64,000 bases of DNA from Pieris napi (taxonomy: Eukaryota > Arthropoda > Insecta > Lepidoptera > Pieridae): positions 456,501 through 520,500 of the forward strand of contig NC_062250.1 in assembly GCF_905475465.1 (NCBI RefSeq). The letters are read 5' to 3'. A model generated the notes under the pieces. That model saw nothing but the letters and a program-made list of their open reading frames with translations. It did not search any database and was not told the DNA's origin. Of the stretch, positions 55,691-64,000 are shown piece by piece. The position numbers were made by a program, and so were the translations under genes. Positions within the stretch are counted from its first letter, which is position 1, and the number at the start of each line of letters is the position of its first letter.

Positions 55691-57334
55691 TCAAGGGTAC
55701 ATTTTTTATAGAAATTCTATGAAAATATCAACAAATAAGGTCTTTCAGTATCTAAATTTAGCTGACGCGACGTTTTTTGGTTACATTAATTGCAATTTTC
55801 CTTAAAGTTGACAAATTATTTCTCAAAACATAATTGGGGTATCTTATATATTAATCTTATTTAAATGAAAGTATATATTCCTTCTCTAATATCCGCGATG
55901 ACGAGGTTACTATAGCAAGTTTTTACGAGCCTATACGTACGTTTTCTAATTATAATGTAAAAAAAATGCATTCTCTATATTGGCAACTCGTTATCTTGAA
56001 ACCGAATGAACAACAATGAAGTTAAGATCAGTTTGAGTTAATCAGTCTCTCTAAATGTTAACTCGCTGAACTTGTCTTAATTAGAAAGTTTTCAGCTGAG
56101 AGTCAACTTACAAAACTGTCCGCTTTTCGCCCAAAGTGTATTTTAGATGATGTGTGACTTGGGATTATAAGTAGTGTTTATGATACATTAGCTTAACCAA
56201 TAAGATGTTTAAATGAAATCAAAACCTGTGCAATTGATAAGGCTTTGTAATAATTAGTTTGTCCGTGTGTGTGTTTTGTGTATCCATCTGCAGTCTGGTA
56301 ATAGCAGGCATCGAAGTTCCGACTCTTCATTAAACTGTCTAGTTAATACAATTATTATAATTTCATTTTAATAATACAAATTTACTCTAAGTGTCGGTCT
56401 CAATGTCCGATAATTTCGATATTCAAAAAAAATTGACGTGATACAATAGTGATTGTAAAAAATTAATGCATAGTACAAACATAATAAGACTGTTTAATAC
56501 CGTTTTTTAATTAAATACTTAAACATGTTTCATAATATTGTTTATAAATAATGAAAAATTATATGCAAACTTGATCGGCCACTATATAAACATTCCAGTT
56601 GTATGTTCAGTTGACGGAAGTATAAAGTTTTCCCATATTAAAAACGAAACGTAGCTACTAGCGATTACGACTAGTGTTTTTGATATTAAGACAATAGTAG
56701 GCTTAAATACGTATAGTAGTAACGCAATCTTTTTGTCAATTATAATTAGTCTCCACACATATCCAGGATGTGTCCTTGAAAAAAATAAAATTACCTCAAA
56801 AAGGATAATTTCGATCAATTTGTCACTAAGTCACGTCAGCTGACACATTTCAATGTCACTCCGCGACGTGTCAATGCGTCATTGGCGCTAAAATAACAAC
56901 GTAAAAGCAATGGTGCATCCGTTTCCGCCACACAAGACGATACAGAAATTATTTTTATCCAATTCTTCTGCTTGTGTTAAAATTAATTTTAATTAAATGT
57001 ATATTTAGTTAATAATCTTTCTTTTTATCGTTATGATCGTATGGGCAAGTCGCTTATAGCTTAGTTGACAGATGACAATCGCACAAAGTTGACCTGACGT
57101 TCTCCTTTCTAGTTCACTACTCCGCTGGGTCTGCGATCCAAAAAGAGGCTTTTAACGAGAATCTTCCAGTGTTCCGTGCAAGCAAGTCTTCCTCCACTCT
57201 GTCGATCCAACCTCTGGTCTCCAGTCACTAGGCCGGCTCTAGGCGCTCAAGGTGCCACAACGTAGTCGATCGTTTGAAACTCGATTGAAGTTTTCTGCTT
57301 AAAAACTATAATTTTTCATAATTAAGGTTTAAGG

Positions 57335-57665
57335 TTAAAGGTTGGTGGACTCTGTTTCCGCACTTAGACTCATAATTGGTCCGGTGTGCGTAAAGTCCTG
57401 GCTAATTAAGCCAGCCTAGCTCCTTCCAGAAGCAAAGAAGTCTCCTGGACACTTCACAGGCTTCACGGAGCGATCTCACTGCTCCGAGGATCGCAGTTGT
57501 GCTCGTTGTTTAGCCACAGCCTCGCATTCCAAGACTACGTGGGTGACTGATTCCTCTACGCTGAAACAGCTTCTGCACATGGGGCTGTCTGTCACGCCTT
57601 GAACAAAAAGATGTTTGTTAATGAGACAATGGGCCGTAATTGTCCCTATCAATGAATTTTTCATA
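57335..57665 (-). pseudogene. Family D LINE 3' end with RNase H/zinc-finger C terminus, copy 2
   Basis: The minus-strand frame (57664-57476) reads LIGTITAHCLINKHLFVQGV, then DSPMCRSC and THVVLECEAVAKQR. This is the end of the RNase H domain and the CXXC-X(n)-H-X(4)-C knuckle that closes I/R1-group polymerases. After a frameshift near 57470 the expected LREACEVSRRLLCFWKELGW follows, then a stop. A short 3' UTR lies at 57400-57335. The upstream RNase H core and reverse transcriptase are missing. Confidence 0.78.
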
Positions 57666-59626
57666 ATTTGCGATTCTTCCTACTTAGTGAATAAATTCAA
57701 TAAAGACCTATGCTACGTAATAATTGCCATTGTTTTGCCATACCCACTGCTCAGGCAAATAACAATATTAATTTATGTATATCAAAATCAACCACACGTT
57801 GTAACGTGAGAGGTAATTCCCATATATATTAATTTAAATTAATCGAAGTTTAGGTTAATCGCGTCGGGTGAATTAATTAATTATTTATTAAACTGTGTCT
57901 ATTTGCTGATTGAATTAAACAGTTCATAATGTGGTGAATTTTGATCTGTTCTCATAATGTCAATTGAAGTTAGTAAAATTGTAATTAATTTATGAATTTA
58001 CGAATGAGTTATTTGAATTATACTAAACATTATATATTAAGTTTTGAATGTATTATTACTGTATTTTTTTACTGTATATTTCGAATTAAAAATGACTTTT
58101 ATTATAATATAAAGCTGTTACATCGCAGAACAAACTACTCGCACTCCATATAAGAAAAGTTATATGTTACTAATAAATTATAATTATCTGAAATAATTAA
58201 AAGTCCATACCAAGCCTACCAGATGCTAAGAAGTGTTTTATTTTAACTTTAATTTGTCATTTAATCAAAACCAATATACAATCTTTTGTTTTTATTTACG
58301 TTATAATATGTATTAACTCGAAATATTACTATAAAAGATTTAATGTATTTTATTGGTCTGAACTTGCACTTGACTACAATTGAATCGCCACTGTTTTGTG
58401 TATTCCAAGTTCAAGATTTTCTCATCTGAAATTCAGTATTTTCATTAAAAGCCACATAGTCAAGTGAATAGGTTGTTCTCTTGTTGTTATCGTGTTTGGA
58501 CACCCCTCAAATGAGTATGTAAACTTGTCTGTCCTGCGCCTGTTTTAGCGATACGGTCACTCCATCCCATCGTGTTATACTAGAATGTGCATTCGTGTAC
58601 TATAATATCTCTTGTGTATGGCCAGTCTCAAAAGAGATATTAAGAACATTATTATTTCAAATACAAATGTAAAAATCGCAGCGCAAAACAGCGATTATTG
58701 AATCGCCTCCCCGCACACGTTTGTCGCGGTGTACGTTAATATGTTGTACGTGTGTGGGATGACTAAATCGTGAACACATAGACGCTACTTCATTTCTTTT
58801 GATTGTGTGGACGTGCGTGACGACGCGTGACGTCACGTCCCACTGTCATAAATACATATAACGAAATATTGGTGAAATAAAGTGAGAATTTGTTGTATTC
58901 GACAGAATGTTACTTTAATCGATCGCGGTTGTGTTTGGATGATACGGCTATTATTAAAATAATTTTCCATCCATTTAATTTAGAAAAATTATGTTTGGTT
59001 ACCTTTATTTATGTCTACCCATCCCTTTGACATGGTAGTTTTTTTTTGAACGGACTAGGACTTTTACTGCATGCATTTCTTTATATCACTTCAACACGTT
59101 TAGGGCTATTGGGCTTGCCGAAGTTCTGCAGTTCGTCAGGTTAGTTTGCCGAGACACAAACTGAGGGTTCTAACGCTGTAATGGAAAAGGGTGGCCTCCT
59201 TGATACATCGTGTTAGGCATAGCACCAATGGTATACTGTGTTGATCACAAATAACTCGCATGTCTTAGAACATTAGTATGTTGTCCAGGCCCCACTATAG
59301 CAGTATTTTTGTTTAGTTTACTAAACAATACTTACATAGCAACTGATTGAATTGTTCTCTCTAACTAAAACTACAAATGAATATAGTCTGAAATAAATAA
59401 CTTATTTATAGACAAAAAGTTTTCCTTATTTTATTATTTTCTACTAAGATCAACGTGTTGTATACACAATGCGTTCCCAAGAAGCCACTGGTAATATCAA
59501 ACGAGAATCTATGTTCTCAACTAGACAATAACAATCTATATTTAACTTAGTTAACACAAAAACATATTGGAAGTGGTTAATTATTTCTATGTATATACAA
59601 AATATTTAATATAATCATACTAAAAA
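57666..59626. other. AT-rich DNA, no gene seen
   Basis: A GC-richer patch at 58690-58850 contains TGACGTCACG but no ORF. Nothing else is recognised. Confidence 0.5.
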
Positions 59627-59899
59627 GAGCAGTGATGGCCTAGTGGCTTCAGCATGGGACTCTCTCCCTGAGGTCGTAGGTTGGATCCCCGGCTGAACAC
59701 CAATGGACTTTCTTTCTATGCACTTAACATTCAGTCAAACGGTGATGGAAAACATCGTGAGGAAACCGGCTTGCCTTATACCCAAACAGTTGACGGCGTG
59801 TGTCAGGCACACGCTTGCCTATTATATTGACAAATGATCATGAAACAAATACTGAAAATGGAAAAGGTTGTAGCGGCACTGATTTATTTTTTATTTATT
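59627..59899 (+). mobile_element. tRNA-derived SINE, copy 8
   Basis: It starts GAGCAGTGATGGCCTAGTGG. The B box is GGTTGGATCCCC (one change). The body holds CACCAATGGACTTTCTTTCT and TCGTGAGGAAACCGGCTTGC, and the end reads TTGTAGCGGCACTGATTTAT with a TTTAT-type tail. Confidence 0.9.
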
Positions 59900-60497
59900 A
59901 AAAGTTATCGGCTACAATTTTGAAAAATACACAGTCGGCCATTATTGCTATAATACCTAATAGTTGTAGCGATAACCAGTACAAAGTTACTGACATGTTA
60001 CTGATATAAGATAGCAGTCCTCACCTCAGAGCATTCAGCGCTATCAATAGCTGAATGGGTGTCTGCTCCATTACCTATGGGGTCCCGACACATGTCACCG
60101 TGATCAATCATTGCTATCTCCATTCAGTGATACGGATTTACATAAGCTATTACAAAATATCAATAAACGGGCATTGGAGGGAGCAAAAGTGATCAATTAT
60201 AGCCAATGTCATGTCATATGTCATGTTATGTTCGTTTTTTTTTACGCCTTATAGACAAGGCATTAATGTATATGTGCCTCCATTGGCTAGTAGGTCTTCA
60301 GTGCTGGACAGGTGGTGCCACAGTAAGTACAAGTACACATAAAAATCCGTTGATGCGCGAGGTCTGAATATCATCTGAATGAATCACGCTGAACCACTAG
60401 ACTACTATCTATTTATCTACAAAGATAAAATTTGATTACAGACATAATTATATGTTGCCTATGCAAAACTGATTTACATATATTAATTTATATTATT
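59900..60497. other. AT-rich DNA, no gene seen
   Basis: Short TGTCATGT direct repeats occur at about 60205-60230. Nothing else is recognised. Confidence 0.5.
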
Positions 60498-60724
60498 CGG
60501 TCCCCAGCTGAGTACCAAAAGACTTTCCATGTGCGCATTTAACATTCGCTCCAATGGTGAAGGGAAACCAGCTTGCTTAGACTCAAACAGTCGATGGCGA
60601 GTGTCAGGCACAGGAGAGTGACCACCTACTTGCCTATAAGACTTAAAAGTTATCTTGAAGCAGATACAGAAGTCTGAGGCCTAGAGCTAAAAGGTTTTAG
60701 CGCCACTGATTTATTTATTTATTT
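60498..60724 (+). mobile_element. tRNA-derived SINE, copy 9 (5' truncated)
   Basis: The copy begins at the end of the tRNA part (CGGTCCCCAGCTGAGTACC). It continues through GTGCGCATTTAACATTCGCT, GTGTCAGGCACAGGAG and TCTGAGGCCTAGAGC to GCGCCACTGATTTATTTATT. Both promoter boxes are lost except a trace, so it cannot be transcribed as a SINE. Confidence 0.87.
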
Positions 60725-62425
60725 AAGCAACAGTATATTGAAAAAACTGCCGACCTAATAATTAAGATACAACCTATAAAATATTAGCATTACCATTTCA
60801 TTCAAATTGCATATATCTAAGTTTAAATAATTTCAATGTTATTTCATTATGTACGTAAAATAATATAATGAAAGAAACAAAATGACATTCATAAAGTTAA
60901 TACATAAGTAAGTCTATGAACAAGTAAAATAAATCTTTGCTTATTTCGTAAATCCGCTGAATTTCTGTTGCCTACAACAAAATAGATTTATTTAGAGACA
61001 TTTTTGCTTATTCGAGGGACGTCGCCAAGGTCACTCGAATAATCCTTCAGGCACAGTTTAAGCGAACAGTAACACTTAAATTTTAAAACAATCTAATTTA
61101 CATGTCAGTGATACAGTTGGGCGGAAGTATAATTTAATATCAGATGAGCAGTTTGCCCCGTGTTCTTTAAAGAAATGTCGGATACATAAAACCTTTACTA
61201 TAGTGATTAAAGAGTTGTTTTAAATACGTCTTTAATACACTAGAAGATTAATAATTTATTAATTAAAAAAAAACTAAAACAGATTTTAGTACAAAGCACC
61301 AATGGAATCGTTCTCCAACCGCATTTAAAAAAACATTAGTCACACAATATAAAATATAAATAATATATAAGGAGAATGGCTTCAGGGCCTTATCTATAAA
61401 GCCTCACTGGATACTTTCTCGATTACTGTCAAACCACTCCTGTATTTCAAGAACTGTGTCACTTATAAATTCTTCATGTTTAGCCTCCCTTTATTTTCTC
61501 ACAAATTAAATTAAGATTTTGCAAAGACAAGAATTTGCAAGGCTTGATCCTTATTGAGTTTATTTTCGAGGGACGAAGTTAGGGGTCCGATACATACCCA
61601 TTTGCGGCTTCGTGGGGTCATTTTGAGACAAAATATTTGTGGTTTAAATTTAAAATATTAGGAAATGTTAAATCATCTCAGAACCGTCGTTAGTTTAGTT
61701 TATAGTTTAAATTTTATTCACATAACTGAAGTATTTATATTAATATATAACTCAATATATTTACGATTTAAAAGAACACAATGTTGGACAAGTAGTGGTA
61801 TATATATAGACGAAATTTTTCTAGTATTTTAGTCCTATTTGTTCAGAGGCAAAAATATCTCATTACTTCGTGGTCCAATCTAATATGAAGGGCAAGATAG
61901 ATAAAATCACAAGCAAGAAATAAATTATGTATAGAAACACTCTATGATATATAAGTTAAAAGCAAAGTCCTTCTACGATAAGAGATCCAAAAAAACATCA
62001 CTTAACCACAAGAATACTAATCCCATAACACTGTTATTAAAGATAACATCTGTAAAAACAGTTTTAGCCCAATGTTTTGAAAAGACGACCGCACATCTGC
62101 GAGACCTTGGCTTATATATCCGGTTACTGGGTAAATGTTATGCATTTGTAATAGGGGCTTATTAAATAAATATAATAATACATTATTTTAGCTTATCTCC
62201 CTCTACTTCTTAAACGAAACGATGTATTTGTGATACATCACAGACATATAACACATATATAATGTACTCTTTGGCTCCTAATTATATAATGCTATTATTA
62301 GTCTTTTAAAACGCCATATACTAATAATTCACAAACCTCAAGTTGGTATATTTATATTTTCTTTTTTAAATATTTAATTAAAATTTGACAGGTTGCTGAA
62401 ATGAAATAGTTCAATAGGATACAAA
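60725..62425. other. AT-rich DNA, no gene seen
   Basis: TTCGAGGGAC occurs at 61013-61022 and 61566-61575. The frame at 61944-62165 shows no domain. No gene is supported. Confidence 0.5.
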
Positions 62426-62575
62426 TTCAAATCATTTATTTCAATTAGGCCTATTAAAAATGCAAGAAAAGTCAAAATTACAAGTTAAAAATATTTAAAA
62501 AACATAACTCTAGTCCTTACAAAAGGTAGTTTCATATAGAGGGGAATTTTTAAAATAGTTTTTACACATACATTA
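62426..62575 (-). repeat. Dispersed repeat A, copy 2
   Basis: TCAAATCATTTATTTCAATT and CAAAAGGTAGTTTCATATAG match repeat A copy 1 at 26301-26480 in order and orientation, with internal differences. Confidence 0.6.
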
Positions 62576-62884
62576 TTAGTTACCTAAATAGTAACTTACC
62601 TTTTCGTAATTTCTATGTTCTAACATTATTTGTAACGGATATTTTGAAGCATGAATGTTGTTTTAGGACTTTTAAATAAATGTAAAATCGTTGTTGTAGG
62701 AACTTGACTTTCAAATAATAAGTTTTCATTTTCAACTATAAATTGTTAATGTTTCATAAATTAGCTGGATTAGGAATCATTTATATTAGAATTATTTTAT
62801 TACAAGTAAAATTATTGTTTTTTTATATATAGCATCGAATTGAAAAATAGCTATAAAAACAGCTGATGAGTAATGTTTTAATTT
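62576..62884. other. AT-rich DNA, no gene seen
   Basis: Nothing recognisable is seen on either strand. Confidence 0.55.
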
Positions 62885-63216
62885 TCTAATATATAAAATT
62901 CTCGTGTCACAATGTTCGTTCCCATACTCCTCCGAAACGGCTCGACCGATTCTTATGATTTTTTAATGCATGTAGAGTAAGTCTGAGAATCGGCTACTAT
63001 GAATCTTTCAACCCCCTAGATGATAAGGGATGTCCACCCAAAAAAAAAATGTTATTTAAAAAAAAATGTTTTTATTTTTTTATGTTACAAGATAAAAAAA
63101 TTTCATACAACCCCTATTTTTTATTATTGGAGATTATTTTTAATGAATTTAAAAAAAAAGTTTCCTAGAAATAATATACGAGTACATGGCAAAACACCGT
63201 TTGCAGGGTCAGCTAG
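62885..63216 (+). mobile_element. Short Helitron-like nonautonomous element 5
   Basis: It starts TCTAATATATAAAATTCTCG, as does element 1, and ends with a GGCAAA/TTTGC hairpin, GGGTCAG and CTAG before a T. The base before the start is T rather than the usual A. Internal CGAAACGGCTCGACCGATTC is the typical moth version. A-rich runs near 63040-63160 expand the middle. It is 332 bp; the 85-codon frame inside is chance. Confidence 0.78.
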
Positions 63217-64000
63217 TTCATTAAATAAAAATAAACGTCGACTTGAAATCAGCTATTACAATTCCTTCCAAATATAAACATACCTACAATCCATGCTACT
63301 GATTATTTAATATAACACAATTTATCTCCACTCCAACACCTCGAATTCACTAAAGTGTAAAGTAAATTTGGCACACACAAAAAGAGCAACCAAATAGAAC
63401 ATTAAACATATTCAACATTCAGTGAATTTCAGCTCAGTCAGCCAAGAAAAACTCATCTACCGAAAACCGACACCATTTTTCACACCTGATGCGCCCTATT
63501 GAAGTTCAAATACACCAATAAAATGGTTCAGACTCGTCCCCTGCATGTCGAATGAAATTTATTTCTAATTTCACCGATTGTCGTCATGGTGATGATTTAT
63601 GGCTTTGTGATTTTTTTGCGTTGAATATTAGATCAGAAATCTATTTTGTAAGTTCAAATTATTAATCTAATTTAAGCGAAGACATAGTATTGCTATATTT
63701 TTTGTTTTTAAAAGCAAATATAAAATCACTTTTCTGTGTACTCCAACTCTTCTTTGTGTTTCTCCATATGTGTCGTTACTTAGCTTTCGTGAACTTAATG
63801 TTCAGGAGAGCCTGGCTTGACGAGATTTACGACAAATTCTACAGAAACCTTAATTTCTTACAACTCTAAGAATCAAATAAAATAGCTTCTGTGTAATAAC
63901 TGGATGGAGCAGAATATTAAAGTATTTATAAGGTAAACGAATTTCTGACCTTGGACAGCGATGTATTTCAATGATATAGTAATAGATTTTCTTTCAGCAA
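63217..64000. other. AT-rich DNA, no gene seen
   Basis: Nothing recognisable is seen up to the end of the window. Confidence 0.55.

Larger units (their letters stand above)
53570..57334. other. Long AT-rich stretch with few marks
   Basis: Repeat B copy 2 (55090-55165) and a GC-richer block (55500-55690) are listed separately. The zone 57100-57290 is GC-richer and, on the minus strand, reads WIDRVEEDLLA-like words, hinting at an eroded LINE end. No gene is seen. Confidence 0.45.

Overview
The window looks like gene-poor, AT-rich DNA from a lepidopteran (moth or butterfly) genome. This rests on its repeat content: tRNA-derived SINEs of a type familiar from moths, several families of 5'-truncated non-LTR retrotransposons, short Helitron-type elements with 5' TC and 3' CTAG ends, a PIF/Harbinger element and MITEs. 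I found no convincing host protein-coding gene. All long open frames belong to transposable elements, and most short frames are chance.

Layout. 1-3615: a non-LTR retrotransposon (family A) with an open 987-codon endonuclease/reverse transcriptase frame and a (TTTA)n tail. 3.7-13.5 kb: sparse DNA with a truncated LINE, a Helitron-like element, a SINE and an RTE tail. 13595-15034: a 1.44 kb near-perfect palindrome. 16.0-18.0 kb: a convergent SINE pair and a family C LINE end split by a Helitron-like element. 19941-22077: a complete-ended but decayed PIF/Harbinger element with a 3-bp TAA duplication. 22.3-23.5 kb: a truncated family B LINE. 23.8-26.3 kb: a long inverted repeat around a 1.66 kb spacer. 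28-36 kb: more LINE and SINE relics, plus a possible host promoter and first exon near 29.4 kb. 36515-41392: a full-length jockey-type element with both ORFs, a poly(A) tail and an 11-bp target duplication. 42-48 kb: a MITE, LINE ends, a second family C copy split by a Helitron-like element, a SINE, and a GC-richer unique block with a DRE-like palindrome. 48-64 kb: mostly unique AT-rich DNA with scattered relics and a 418 bp MITE at 53150.

How the parts relate. The jockey element is the only one with both a gag-like ORF1 and an ORF2 in one unit. Its ORF2 is open but carries a compensated double indel and a changed motif A residue, so it may be inactive. Family A has an open ORF2 with all expected motifs. 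The SINEs end in the same TTTA repeat as family A, which suggests shared retrotransposition machinery. Two copies of family C each carry a Helitron-like insertion at a different place, so each copy gives the empty site of the other and fixes the element boundaries to the base.

Limits. Family names come from recognised motifs only. Clade assignments, copy numbers, host linkage and activity cannot be settled from this sequence alone.
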